A stretch of 64,000 bases of DNA, from contig JARHVA010003261.1 in assembly GCA_037957365.1 (NCBI GenBank), positions 1,559,501-1,623,500 of the forward strand, in the 5' to 3' direction. The notes beneath the pieces were generated by a model. The model saw only the letters and a list, made by a program, of their open reading frames with translations, had not been told where the DNA came from and ran no database searches. This DNA is from Torreya grandis (lineage: Eukaryota > Streptophyta > Pinopsida > Cupressales > Taxaceae). Below are positions 34,429 to 47,555 of this stretch, piece after piece; within the stretch, counting starts at the first letter, position 1; each line of letters opens with the position of its first letter. A program made the translations under genes and the position numbers.

Positions 34429-35234
34429 GTAGGAACCACCTCTTGTTGATGCTTCCAATTACTCCACATAGTGTTCCTTAATGTTGATGAACACTTCTCA
34501 TTTTAGGATTACAAGAATCCAAGGCATGAGTTTCAATTTGTGACAAGTAGTGTGTCTATGGTGGAATAGTCGACAAAGTATGAGAGCTTCCCACAAAATG
34601 TTTTTGATATGGTGGTTAGGAGACACCAAGGTCTAAGTCTTTATAGTCTTGTAGTCTTCCTGGTCAAGATTTCTAACTCTAAGCTAATCTAAATTAATAT
34701 TTATAGTGATCTTTAAACTAAAGTGAACATTGATAAAAAAGAAGTAAAGGGTAGGGTAAGATAGAGAATAAATGTGATTGCAAGCATTAGTCTCAAACAT
34801 AATGACAAAGTTCTATTCAATTTGAGCATACATTTAACCAATGAGTGATGCAACATAACATAAGCTCAAGCTTCACCAAAAATTAGGCAAGATTCAAAGG
34901 AAAATACAAAGATCATGAGTAAAATTCAAGATTACTTAAAGATTTTGCTATGTTAATTTGAATTTCATAAGAACATTCAAATGCAAAGCAAATAAAATGA
35001 AGTAAACTTAGAATCCTTCAACTAGTTTAGCACGACACAAAATAGAAACCTCATGAACATGAAATATAGATCATCTATCTAAGAACCATTCAAATCTAAG
35101 ACATCCACCTACAATTGAGAGAAAGAAAAAAAATATAACACAACACCATACAATATTTGTAGAATTATAATTGTATTAATTGCTCTATTATAAAATTTCT
35201 CAAAATCTTCCTCTTTATAAATGGTTACACTTGC

Positions 35235-35244
35235 CTATTTATAG
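35235..35244 (-). promoter_or_regulatory. TATA-type promoter element of E3 5' LTR
   Basis: Minus-strand CTATAAATAG, identical to the element in the E1 and E6 LTRs, in a conserved context. R-A has the decayed CCATAAATAG at 556-565. Confidence 0.55.
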
Positions 35245-35479
35245 AATACATAGCTAGTTTACTAGTCATCTTTCTTTCAAAATTTTACAAGATATAAGGA
35301 CAGTTATCCTTTTCCAAAGAACTCTATAGTACATATGGCCATTAGTTACCTATTAGATCAAAAGACTAATATATGCTAATAAACTAGAATATATAGTTTA
35401 CAAAAGAATAATCTTGACTTTGCTCTTGGGTTGTGGGCACTGGTGGGGCCCATTAATCACTTAGGCTAAAGGAAGTCTT

Positions 35480-38400
35480 TCACCCTAGTTCATTATTATT
35501 TTATTAACTCAAAATCCACTATAGGCTTCATTATAATCTCTTCTTCCTATTCAACCAATGTAGCATATTCTCTATCACTTCTAATGATGGCCTCTTGTAT
35601 GCACCTTGCCTCTATAATATGCTCCCCTACGATGAGGATGAAATTAAGGACTTTTGAATTGTCATTGTTGGACTGGACTTAGTTTTCATCCTTGATGCCT
35701 TGTACAAAATATTGGACTCCTTGATGGAATTACATGTCATGTATTAGGCTAGTGGTAGTAGGTTGAGAAGGGGTCACCAACAAGGTTCTTAGCAACTTCT
35801 AAATTCTATGCTCACCAAGTCCTTATCTTCCTCTACAAAGTCATTTTCATTATTTTACCATGAACTTAAATCCTATATTTGATCCACTAGGATCCCTTAT
35901 ATGGCATTTTGTTTCCTTTCTTTAATGATCTTGAAATCCAAGGGTTACTTGGTGATGTTTACTTTGATTAGCTCTGTCACCTGGTCTTTGGTTTCTTACC
36001 ATTACTGCATCAATGTTTATGCCTTCTTGGCTTGAAGTTCTAAGGTATTAAGCCTAAGTTTTATGACTTTTAATCATTCAAAGGAATCTAGGAACTAATT
36101 ATTTAACATCTTTAGTAGGTCCTCTATAATTGATAGTGAGACTTGTGCCTCCAAGTCTTTCTTCTCTTTCTCCTATTAAAGATCCTTTACTTCATTCCCT
36201 GAATTCCCACCATAGCCATTGTTGACTAGGCTTATACCAGACTTGAATTATCTTCTTGATGAATGCGGTGATCCCTTGCTACTTTGCCTTGGATTGGAGT
36301 GAGTCTTAAAAATGTTTACACTCTTTGAAGAGTGACTTATTTAGTTACAATAGTTACTTTCTTGGTAGTAACCTTCTCAAGTGTAGTTGTATTAAGGTTA
36401 AATTGTACCTTGGGCTCTACTTCTAAAAGCATTAAAGCTTCTAGTGTTTCAATACTAAACCCACTTGATTTACCTAATTCTTCTATTTTCTTGTTACTCT
36501 CCTTAATAGCCTCAATCATTCTCCTCTCTACTTGCTCCTTCATGAGTTCTAAAATCTAGGGCTAGACTTGATCATTAACTTCAACATTGGTAGTGCTATT
36601 CATAGCCCATGAATGCATCTAAGAGGGTATCTTTTGGAACTTCCCATAGATGAACCCATCAGGGGTGATAGGTCTATGTATAGGAAATTTGACACTAAAT
36701 AAGTTCACCTCACTTATTGGGTGAATCCACTTGAGTTTCTTGGAGGCACTAGGCACCAAAGCCATATATATTTATCTTTTTATTTTAGTCACTTAGACCA
36801 AATCTAAGGCAACTCATGTACCTTAGTCTATCTCTTTAGCTTAAGGATATTTAGTTAGTAGCACCTTAACTATGGCTTCTTCATCTTCATCTCCTTGTCT
36901 GACATGTATGTATCTACAAGTTCCTTAAAGAACTTATACACTATTTCATAAGGTTCCAAGGCAACCATATCAATGTATCCCATAGGGAAAAGGGTCCTTT
37001 AGGGTAGAGATGAGGTAAAGGGTCCCTCTCCTAGCCTATGTTCCCTCTTTTGTTCACTTAGTCCTTCAATTTTGGGCACTTGCTACTGAGGTAGTTGTTG
37101 TTGCTAAGGTGTACCTTGAGGCACTTTTGATGAACCTAAAGTGGAGGGTGCACTTGAAGTAGAATCCGGAAATGATATTACAAGGGATTCAATTACCATC
37201 TTTCTCCTGATGGTTTTCTTCTCTATGTAATATATCTTCTAATTTGAATCTATGCCCCTTAAACCTAGCTGACACTTCCTCAAAGTTGGTTGTCTTTATG
37301 TATAAGTGGTCATATGGACCCAATTGATGTTCATAAGGTACCTTATGTAGTTGTTTGGATTGTACATGGGAGATCACATTTTCCTTTGGATCCCATGTCT
37401 TGAGGTCATCTAGTTGGAAGTAGAATGCCTCTCTAGTCTTTGGTAGAATCTCTAATTGCTTCCATCCATGAATCATTATCTTCCTAATCAAATATGGGAA
37501 GAGATGTATGATTAATTTATTCTTCTCTCTACATACATGGTCTATACCATGAAGGAGTTGATGAGCTATCACACTATCAGCTAGCTTGATTGGGACATAC
37601 ACTAGTAATCTAAAGGGTTAGGTTTAGATTTATTCAATCCTAATGATTGTGCAATTAGGGTATAACTAAATATCTCCAATGGGCTCTACCAATTGCCTAA
37701 TGAGGCGGGGGAGGGAATTGGAATTTTAGTAATTATCCCAACTAGAGTTGGATATATGTAATCAAAAATGAATTACATGTGGTCTCCATACTTTAATATG
37801 TGAAATTTGGAGTAATTGTGAGAAATGGTAATCTTACTGTGAGGAGACCAACTCATAATGGCAAGGAAGAAAGTTGAGGCCATAAATATATCCAACAAGT
37901 AAGACACCATTGTGAATAGTTGGCTTGTCTTCCTTTTAATTCCATTAAACTATCTCCCTAGATGGATACTTATCATTTCTCTAATAGGTGGAGTTAGCTT
38001 CCCTTCTATCATGAAATAGACATAGGAGACCCACCTAGGGTCAACATATGATGTGATTACTACTCTATAATCCATATTCAACAAAGACATGATGATTCTA
38101 ATCCCTTCCTAGAATTATAATATTGGGATTTTATCATCATGGTCTCTCATTACATGAGTTCCTCTATCCAGCCATGGTCTTAAGACATTATCTAAGTCAT
38201 TTTTAGTGGTCCATTCCTTGATCTTAGGGAGGTATATGTGAGTCCTAAGAAGACTATACTAGCCTTCAAAATCTACTAGATCTATATAAGAAACCCTTTT
38301 TGATGTACCCTCCTTTATTATCCAATCTCCATCTATTATAATCAATGAACATAGGAGCTAGGATATCAACATAATGGAGTACGGATAGTTTGGTAGTTAT

Positions 38401-38646
38401 GAGGTGAAGTCCAAAAATTTGGATTACCATGAGATCTTCATGCCTCCTCTGAACTATAGCAATTTGTTGCTCATTGGGAGCTAATGGTTGTATAAGGTTG
38501 ATTGCAAAGAAGATTTTTGACCAGTTCTTCATACCATTATTTAAGGCTCCTACATATAGTTCAGTATCTTTATAACATCTTCCTTCATTGTTATTTGACA
38601 ATTAAACCTTAGATTCATCTCTTTATTTTTGTCTATCAGTGGCCAT
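35480..38646 (-). pseudogene. Decayed ~1,000-codon ORF of unknown function (R-B copy)
   Basis: Minus strand. ATG at 38644-38646 opens MATDRQK followed by a stop at codon 8, then a 111-codon open block (38266-38601) with GRCYKDTELYVGALNNGMK and LAPNEQQIAIVQRRHEDLM. Later blocks are VMRDHDGKIP near 38140 and a 137-codon block (37189-37602) with KLADSVIAHQLLHGIDHVC, HGWKQLEILPKTREAFYFQ and VPYEHQLGPYDHLYIK. The last readable block (36337-36543) is a Lys/Glu-rich likely coiled coil, EQVERRMIEAIKESNKKIEELG. Better preserved than the R-A copy. No family recognised; the protein would be mainly helical, soluble and without a zinc knuckle. It lies in the same orientation as E3 gag-pol, between promoter-side sequence and noncoding DNA. 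Confidence 0.65.
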
Positions 38647-38716
38647 GTTCCTCCAACTAGTTATTTTCCCTTAGACTACATGGTCTCACTAAGTGTTTTT
38701 AGCTCTTTTCAAGGTG

Positions 38717-38721
38717 ATTTT
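38717..38721. other. Unoccupied insertion site of E1
   Basis: ATTTT in R-B at the exact position where E1 interrupts R-A, with both flanks matching. Confidence 0.85.
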
Positions 38722-40502
38722 CAGCTCCTTTGAATGCAAATTATGGCTCAATTCAATAATAATTAGGCTTTTATGTTGGAAAACTATGGTTTTTCATAGA
38801 GTTAATGGAAGAGGTGGTGAATTCATAAATTTTCTTGTGTTACTCCTATGAAAGTCCTTTTAGAATCTAGTCATTAGCTTTTGAAATTTTCCTTCATTTT
38901 GCATTATTGGATTGGATCTATGAACGAGTGTGGTCCATTGATCATGATCCATGAGGTATTTTTTGATTGGATACCTTCACTTCACTTTATTTGGTTAAAA
39001 ATTCCTCGGCCACTTCACACCATCGAATCAAATCCTATGATGCAACATAGGCCATTAGATCTATGAAGATGCACATGAAATAATTCTCAATCTTAATAAA
39101 GACTTAGGTTAAAAGATATTATACTAAGTTTTCATGTCAACAAAATGTGAAGGGGTATTTTTGAGGGTCGAGAGATACATCCCTTTGCTAGGTTTGAAAT
39201 TTTAGACTATGTTAAATTTTATGGCCTCGTAAACGTTAAAAACATCCTCATGGATGTTGAATGATTAGCATGAGGCTATTAAGTTTAATCTCATCTAATA
39301 TACTTAGACTATATTAAATTTTATGATTATATGAACATCAAAAATGTCCTTGTAAACATCAATTAATGGGTACAAGGCTATCAAATTTAATCTTGTCTAA
39401 TATACTTAGAGGGCTTAAGCTTAAGCCTTGCAGTTATGTTGTATTAAAAAACACATGTTCTTTAAGTTGAAAGCATACTCCTTGGCTTTGAGATCATTTA
39501 AGTCCTTATTGATCAATTGCTTAAACTTTTATTAGGTTGAAAGCCTTCGGGCATCTTGCACCATTGGATCAAACCCTATGATGAAGTGTCAACTGTCAGA
39601 TCTACAAAGATGTACATAACTTAATGAGCTCCAAGCTTTGATAAAAAATTAGGTTAAAATCCATGTTTCATAAGTCTATTTATGTTTTAAAACATATGGT
39701 GTTCTTTTAAGGGTTGATAAATATGTCTATTTACTAGTCCTCGAGGTTATACTTTGTTTAAAAGTCTTCGACAATTTCACACTATCAGATTACATCTATG
39801 AGAAAGCACGGGCTATTGATCATAATATATGTGTTCATCAATGATTTGTCCCTACAAAGAGAAAATATTAGGGTTAGTCATAAAATAAGGAACCTAGACA
39901 TACTTCATGTAGTTTCCCTTAAACATTTTTTGATGGGTCACTTTCTTGGGAAAGTGTCTTGCGATAACTTTCCTGAAGGGACACATCAATAAACTCTAAA
40001 GAGTCACTTAAATAAATTGCCTTAACTAATTCTTCCGAAGGGTAGGTTTTAAAAATTCAAAGGGTTGATTTATTTCAGATAAAATGTCCATAGGACATAG
40101 TGCCGAAAATAATTTCTCCAAAGGGTACTTTATACCAAAGTGGATCAAGATAATTTTTTTGAAGGGACACTTTAATAAACTCTAAAGGGAACTTAAATAA
40201 ACTTTGAAGGGTCACTTCAATAAAGTTCCTCAAAGTTAGGATTTCAAAGGGAAACCTAGCCTTCTTTATGTAACTTGAAATTCAATCTTCAAAGATAAAC
40301 CATTAACAAAGTTAGTCCAAAAACATAGTCATTATCATTAAGCATGTATAAAGCATATCCCTTTAAGTGGATGATCTTCACATTCTAAAAAAGATAACCT
40401 CTTCAAGCAAGTTTTCATGGTTCAGATGTTTTCAAACATTCAAAAGGATCCCCCCATTTGTAAAGGCAAGAAATTTGGGGGGGGGGAGATGTTGATCTAA
40501 CA

Positions 40503-40665
40503 TGACTTAATTAATTACATTGAAGTGTTTATATCATTACTCTACCCCAATCAAATTATCTATGCTGAACACCAAATAAAGCTAAAAAACTACGTAAATA
40601 CACAACTATAGTTTTGGGTGATGAAAAATTACCCTTCACCTTGGGTACTCATCAATTATGAACCT
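40503..40665 (-). repeat. E5 3' LTR fragment (tentative)
   Basis: Diverged similarity to 46058-46215, including TTAATTAATTAC, ACACAACTA and CCTTCACCTTGGGTACTCAT against CATTCACCTTGGATACTCAT. About two thirds of bases agree by eye. Truncated on the left by R-B. Confidence 0.45.
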
Positions 40666-41089
40666 AAGGTGATGAAAATTTCTAGGATATCCTCCTGATG
40701 ACCATATTTAGAGATCATTTATGGTTTTTACATGTTTTATAACTACATATGCATTCACCTAAGTTTTATTTTTAATTTTCTCATCCTTCCATTTGACTAA
40801 GCACTCATAGTAATAATTGCCTCTTCTATAGTTTCCCATTTGTATATATAAAATGGATTCCATATCTTATTTTGTATTTTTTGAAAATTACATTTCCCTT
40901 AAATGTCATAAAAATACATGGTTTCTCCTTCCTCACTTGAATTTTTTTCCTCATATGGGTATAAATGAAAGGCACTGAATATAGGTGAAATAACTAATTT
41001 ATCCAATAACTCAATCTCATAAGCATTGGCTGAGAAATTACTAATTATTTTACAATGTATGACTTTCTTCCATTTGATCTTGTTATACT

Positions 41090-41760
41090 CACTGTTGGGA
41101 AACCTCTACTTGTGAAAATGGACCAACACGAAGTTCCCAACCTTAATATTTCTTTCTCTTCTCTTTTAATCAACATACATTTTGTGTTTTGTAACAATAT
41201 CTACCAACATTATTATCATTTGCATTTCATATAATTCATAAATCAAGTGTAATATTCACCTTATATTATTATTATACTTATATTAGTTATACTTCTCAAT
41301 TCACACAACTCTAGGGATGCTCCCATTAACAATTTGAAATTTAATTATACATATACTTTGATTAACTCAATCATTGTAATAAAATAATCTTCCGATAAAA
41401 TATATTCACACCATTTTGGGTTTTCACCAATGAAGCATCTTAAGAAGTTATAAATACTTTGATTCACATCCTTCATTTTCCCATCCATTTGAGGGTGATA
41501 CATTAAAATAAAGTCCATTCCCCCCCCCCCCCCCCCCCCCCAAATTTCACCATAACATCTTCAAAAAGTGCCCATTCTTTGTATCTCTATTGAATACAAT
41601 ACTTATTAGAAAGCCATGAAATATCACAACTTCTTAGAAAAAATCTTTATATTTATGGCATCATTAGTCTTCCTGCATGTTATAAAGTGAGACATATTAT
41701 AAAATCTACAAAAAAAAAACTAAAATGGAGTCAATAGTTAAATGTGTAATTATTATAAAA
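41090..41760 (-). pseudogene. E5 integrase remnant
   Basis: Minus strand. Readable blocks are FVDFIICL near 41710 (first core block; the Asp is present), a broken NDAI and FMAF stretch, an NRDTKNGHF-like second block near 41570, and YHPQMDGKMKDVNQS near 41480, the Y-H-P-Q-T-D-G-Q motif of chromovirus-type integrases in which the catalytic Glu is replaced by Lys. Then FIGENPKWCEYIL. A run of 22 C on the plus strand (41520-41541) splits the core. Confidence 0.7.
41520..41541. repeat. (C)22 homopolymer
   Basis: Twenty-two consecutive C inside the integrase core of E5. Either a true mononucleotide expansion or an assembly effect. Not part of the ancestral coding text. Confidence 0.9.
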
Positions 41761-41769
41761 ATAAAAAAA

Positions 41770-42890
41770 TCATGCACAATGCATCCATGGTCTATCTAAA
41801 ATGGGAAATGCCTAATATAATATGGTATTCTTACATTTTCTTTTCACATTTTTTTGTAACTCTACACCTTCAAACAAAATTATTCACTTTTGTGCTCAAT
41901 AAGGATAATAATATTTGTCACATATGTATTCCAAAGTATTATTATGCCCCAAATGTCCAAAAATATATTTTTTTCTTTCAATAGGTTATATCTCATGGAA
42001 CCTTGAATTATGCACAACCTCCTTCCTTTAAGCAACAAACCCTTTCTAATATATTATATCCATTTATTTATATCTATATTCATAAAATTAATGTACTTTA
42101 TTCATGAATATCATAGATACAAGTCTGATTCATAAAAATATTTAATGGATTCAAACCTCATAACCTCTACCTTAATCTCATTCACAAGAAGAACTCTCCT
42201 ACTTAAGGAATTTGCAACTTTATTTCACTTCCTAATTATATGTTTTAAAAAAAAAGACAATGTTTGAATAAATGCCACCCATTTCACTTGTCTTTGATTA
42301 AGTTTACCTTATTTTTATATTAATTTTAATGCTTGATTATCCATGTACATAAAAAAATATTCTAGTAACAAAAAGTGTTTCCACTTTTTAAGATCTTTTA
42401 CTATTACATAAAATTATTTATCATAGACCAAATATTTTGTTTTTTATTCATTAAAATTATCAATAAGATAAGAAATAGTATTGCCTTGTTGACTTGGCAT
42501 TGATCCTATATCTTTCATGATTTCATCATAATCCACTTGAAATACTTTTCCAAAATATGATAAGTCTAACACTAATTGTTCCATCACATTTTTATCCAAA
42601 AAATGGAGGCTATTCTCTAATACAACTATCCATTAATTTTTTTTGTCTCCCTTCATAGTCTCCATAATGGGTGCAAATATGCCATTGACATTTTTGATCA
42701 ACATTTTATATAAACATTCCAACCCACATGAACTTATTGCTTTAGCCATACTTCTTGGTGAATACACTCCAATATTTATTTGACATTCTCGAGGTCTATA
42801 ATAAACCCATCCTTTGCTATCAAAAATCCCAAATATAATCTTTATTATTTTTATGAAAATATAGTACTTTAGGTTCACTATAAACTTTTA
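41770..42890 (-). pseudogene. E5 RNase H / RT C-terminal region, weak
   Basis: Continuous with RT and integrase on the same strand, but only scraps of the family text survive. One open stretch (42633-42878) contains WVYYRPRECQINIGVYSPRSM, whose frame matches neither neighbour. Assigned by position between RT and integrase. Confidence 0.35.
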
Positions 42891-43413
42891 TTATTTTAGC
42901 TTATCTAAAACAAATCTCAAATTTTTCAAATAATACACTCTCGAATGACTACAAATAAAAATTTCATCCAAACAAACAATACAAATATACCTGTGAAAGG
43001 ATTCAATACATAATTCACTAATATCATGAATGTTCTCTAGGAATTTAAAAAATCAAATAGAATGTCCTTGAATTTGATCTTTAGCTCATCACCTTCCCAT
43101 ATTTAGTTTTTGGTAATATCCTTTTTTTAAATTTCTTTTGGTGAAGTACTTGGATCTACTCAAACAATCCATCAATGCATCCATTCTTGGTAACATAACC
43201 CTTAACCTAATGGTGATCATTTTTATTACTCTTTAATCCATAAAAACTCTCCACTCTCCATCTTTATTGTGTGTTAACACTACTAAGACTACACACGAGC
43301 ATAAACTCTTTCTTATTAAGCCTTTTTCTAACAACTTTATCACTTTCCCCTTTATCTATTTATTCTCAATTTGAGGAAACCTATAAGTTATCTTTTTTTT
43401 GGAAAGCTTTCTC

Positions 43414-43463
<50 letters not shown>

Positions 43464-43720
43464 AATAATTCTCCTTAAAGGTGGTAGTCCCTCATAAAAT
43501 TCACTTGACACAATATCAATATAGTCTTCAAACATATCTTGAATTTACATAGTAATAATATTAACCTTATTTTATATAAAAACTTGCATAGGATTTGAAA
43601 CTAGAGAAAGACATGTTTGTTCCTCATTAGAAACCTTAAAAAAATCTTTACCATAAAACATCATAATTTTTGGAATTATTTTCAACATCATCTCCTCTAT
43701 AGTGCAATTCCCTCAATGTT
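42891..43720 (-). pseudogene. E5 reverse transcriptase N-terminal remnant
   Basis: Minus strand. Upstream FEDYIDIVSSEFYEGLPPLR (the 'DVF..ELP.GLPP.R' entry block) lies near 43500, then a (TA)n insertion, then LVVLTHNKDGEWRVFMD, MLPRMDALMDCLSRSKYFTK and a KKGYYQ block (43080-43300). These are RT motifs 1-3 of Ty3/gypsy. The catalytic YxDD loop could not be found in the degraded sequence downstream. Confidence 0.7.
43415..43459. repeat. (TA)n microsatellite
   Basis: About 22 TA units inside the RT entry block of E5. Confidence 0.95.
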
Positions 43721-44940
43721 AAACTCTTTCCATCCTTAAAAATGGTATATGTGTGTTCTCTTCTATCATGCACATATATTCTACCAATCTACCATGGCAT
43801 TCCCAATAACACATGACACACATTCATGGACATAATATCGCATAATACATCATACTTATATAAATTATTTAAAAACTCACCATACATTTCTCATTCACCA
43901 AAAATTTATGAACCTTGATAAACAATGAAACTTTGTGTGGATTTGGATGAACTAACCTTTTCATCCCAAGTTCTTCCATGATTTCTTGATAAACTAGATT
44001 AACCATCTTACCATAATAAACAACCAATTTTAAACACTTACCTTTTTATTTGAAAACTATTTCAAATATAATTATACTTTTCAATGGATCATTCACCTTC
44101 ATGGATGGTTTTCAAAACACACTTTTAAATAATATAGCCTCTTTATAGACATTCCATATGTTTATAGGCCCAATACTCTCTTCATCCCCATTGGCTATAT
44201 GGATTGTTCACTCAAATATTTCTTTGATATATTGAAGGTGTTTTTGACACTCAAAATATATATGTTAAACATACTTATCAAATTTAAAACACTTACCTTA
44301 AAAGCCTCTACCTCTTCCTCTTCCAAAGGATCCTCTCCCTTTAGAATAATATTCTCCTTTACACTTCAATTATTATTTTGAGAGATGATTTATTATCCAT
44401 CATGTGTTTTTTTCCTCTTCCATTAATAAATTTTCATATTCCTCTTAAATACCTTACTTTACCTCTACAATTCAATCAAGGAAACATTTTGGCCTTCAAC
44501 TTTATCAACATCATTTCTAGAGAATATATTTTCTCCTTACCTCTAATTTATTTCCTAGCATGCACATGATCCCACCATAAATAGGCATGAGCCTTAAAAA
44601 TTATTGAAGTAAACCTTGGATTCTTAGAATCCTCCATTGACTCATATATAAATTACTTCTCCATAAATACTACTAATCCATAGGCTCATCATGATTTAAG
44701 CCTCCATTATAGAAAGGTGTATCCAACTTTGACCTACTATAAATATTTTTAACACATATAATAGCTAAAATGTTATAATCATTCATAATGTAAAGAAACT
44801 TATTATTCTTCATCTTCACTCTCATATTAAACATAAGCTCTGCTTATTTATGTTATCTCAATTTATTCCAATCTTTACTGAATTTTTCTCATCATCTATA
44901 CTAGGTTTTTAAATCTATGTGGACATATGACCTAGCTACA
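43721..44940 (-). pseudogene. E5 protease region and gag C-terminus
   Basis: Minus strand. YYSKGRGSFGRGRGRGF (44285-44340) is the Arg/Gly-rich tail of a gypsy Gag. Near 43790 a block with CVSCVIGNAMVDW and RTHIPFLRMERV recalls the protease C-terminus (HVLLGRPW-like). The zinc knuckle and protease catalytic triad could not be read. Stops are dense. Confidence 0.5.
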
Positions 44941-44941
44941 T

Positions 44942-45168
<227 letters not shown>

Positions 45169-45639
45169 AATACCAAATTATTATTATAAATAAAGGGGTC
45201 TAATGAAGGATAACCTTAAACTTAGTCTTTCTTGAAAACATGCTAAAATCAAGGAACACAATTTAGACCATATACTCGAACCTCAACATAAATAACAAAT
45301 TCTTTTCTCATTAAAATTATAACATTACAATTTGATAAACACATAATATTCCTCATGTGTGTTAGAGGATTATTCAAGTATAAACATGAATAAATATGAG
45401 TTTTTCATAGTCACCCATGGAATAGTTCACTTTTATGATATATTTTATGTTTGGAGAGTGAACTTGGTTTCTCCTCTCTTATTATTCATTTCTCCTTACC
45501 AAATTTTTAGTTCCATTTCCACAACATACTTTAAAAATTTGTATTCTCTCTTTGTCTCCATTTACATCTAACAAATTCCTTAGAACCAATAATTTTTCAT
45601 CTAAGAGCATTATTTATGTTTTTAATATCTATGAAGGTG

Positions 45640-46220
45640 AGATTGTTGATATATGTAGAGTGGTGGTTTATAAACCATTTTGGAGTTGATAAACTATCAA
45701 TTAAGGATTTAAAACAATTCAAGTGGTTACATAAACACAAATAATTATTTATAAACCATCACTCAATTTAGACATAACTTTTGATCAATGTGTAAAGTCT
45801 TCCAAATTATAAAATCTATAACTTTTGCATACAAACTTGAAATGAGATAATTTAATTTATTAAAATAGATAAAATTTTGAGAGGAATCCATATATGAATC
45901 TACTAAAGTTATTATTTCCCTTTCCACATCTATCCTATAACCAATCTATTTTATGCCTTTAATTTACATAACCACTTCATCTATTGCATTGATGGCTTAG
46001 AGTATTAACCAACTTTATTGGATCCATTTATCATTCTAAAAATAGTCCTTATATGATGTTCTTAATTGAATTATTTTAGTCTTCATAATACCCCACTCCC
46101 CCACCCCCTCAACTTATCCATTCCAAATATTAAATAAAAATATTAAAAGACACAACTACCATTTTTTTTTATGCAATATTTCCATTCACCTTGGATACTC
46201 ATGCATCAATATCACACAAT
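45640..46220 (-). repeat. E5 5' LTR region (tentative)
   Basis: Its right part matches the E5 3' fragment at 40503-40665. The left boundary is only suggested, by TGTTGATATATG near 45650. No clear primer site was found. Confidence 0.35.
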
Positions 46221-47555
46221 TTCATGTCATTTCATATTTCATTTCACCCATTTTTCTAGTTGGAAATGTGATCTTTTATATATATTTTTCATCTAGTCTT
46301 GGCATTCACATGTGGACAAATAAAATTACCATTATCTCCTACTTTGTTTGATAATAAAAATGGTTAGCATATTATTGGAAATTATATGGATGAAATGGTT
46401 GATGCAATAGAATGTATGAAATATCATGTATGTGAGTTCTTAACATTATATCCCATAACTATGGCATCTGACATTGTGGACCTTAAAAGGATTCCATTAC
46501 ATGCAAAATAAAAAATAATTTACTAAACTAACATGTTTATTGAAATGAGACACATATAATATGGTAGAGGATAAATTAAAGATCTTGGATCAGTGTGCAA
46601 ATGCAATATATAATTAAAAACAACATATAAATAGATGATATTTTTAGGACATCACATAATCCTTATCCCATATTTTGAATGGAAAAATTAAGTTTTTGAA
46701 GTGGATGGGTATACAATCTAAGGGGATGTGATGATTTAGGACTTTTTCATAAAACTTTATGATTTATTAACCATAACCAAAACCAAAGTGGAAACAAAGG
46801 TATTTCAAGAAAATATGTTGGATAATGTATTTAGAAACAATAAATTTAAATTTTTTTGGGTTAATTTACATGATAAATAAATATAATAATATTTATTCAT
46901 TAATTATCATTCATGTTTCAAACCCATTGAAAAATACAAAATAGAACATAATTCAAAGATAACTAATGTATTATCCATAGTTACCATATTTACTCATCAT
47001 TTTCTATCAATCCATATAACTCATAATAAGAAGATAACATAAATATATTCCACATAATTCAAATTAAAAAATAAATATCATAAAAAATACTATGACATTA
47101 TATAACTAATTGAAAAAAAATCATTCATATTCTATGTGAATTAGGCCAAAATATAGTTAATAAATTTCCATAATACACAAGTGAAATAAAAGAAGCTCAT
47201 AGGAAACTCAAAAATTATTCAAAATATACCATCCAATTATTAGAGAAATATAATTTCCATATTCAATTCATATATTTTAAGAAACATCATATCAAAGATA
47301 ATAACCTAGTCTAAATTTTCAATATACTTTACATATACTTCTATTGTTCATATTTATCGATATATTAATCTTGTTGAATATACTTTTGGACATACAATGA
47401 GATTGAGATAAGTTGGCTTGTAAAAAATGGTGAGAGATAATTCATGGACTCTATTTCCTAAGTACCAATTTGATATCACCATCATATCATCTTATTTACT
47501 GACTTCATTTTGTGTATCCTCCTTATAACATCCTTTCCTATACTACACTCACATA
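46221..47555. other. AT-rich sequence without recognised features
   Basis: About 1.3 kb without an ORF of note, tandem repeat or terminal structure. Probably decayed repeat DNA. Confidence 0.5.

Larger units (their letters stand above)
27111..34430 (-). mobile_element. E3: Ty3/gypsy internal region, dual RNase H with aRNH upstream of RT
   Basis: Minus-strand gag (32.9-33.96 kb), protease (31.9-32.13), an RNase H-like domain (31.26-31.65), RT (30.05-30.75), RT-linked RNase H (29.5-29.9) and integrase (28.24-29.25), preceded by an initiator-Met-like primer site at 34417-34428 that abuts repeat R-B. Direct repeats R-A and R-B flank it. RT-before-INT marks it as Ty3/gypsy. The order PR-RNaseH-RT-RNaseH-INT differs from E1. 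I expected a polypurine tract next to R-A on the minus strand and do not see one, so the 3' boundary is uncertain. All domains are broken by stops. Confidence 0.75.
34431..40502 (-). repeat. Long direct repeat R-B (5' side of E3), ~6.07 kb
   Basis: Collinear with R-A (34682-38721 with 1-4025; 38717-40502 with 25340-27110). On the minus strand it begins TGTTAGATCAACATCTCCCC at 40502 and runs to the E3 primer site. It contains about 1.8 kb of noncoding sequence, a decayed ORF (35480-38646), then a promoter-like stretch with CTATAAATAG (35235-35244) about 800 bases before the primer site, the expected place for an LTR promoter. Either the whole 6 kb is one giant LTR, or only its last ~1 kb is LTR and the rest is the 3' end of a neighbouring tandem copy. 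Confidence 0.75.

Noticed and set aside
40490..40560. TGTTGATCTAACA at the end of R-B as the start of a plus-strand 3' LTR
   Set aside because: What follows resembles the E5 LTR at 46058 instead of anything after R-A, so the simplest reading is an insertion edge. The idea is kept only as the alternative in the R-A end finding.
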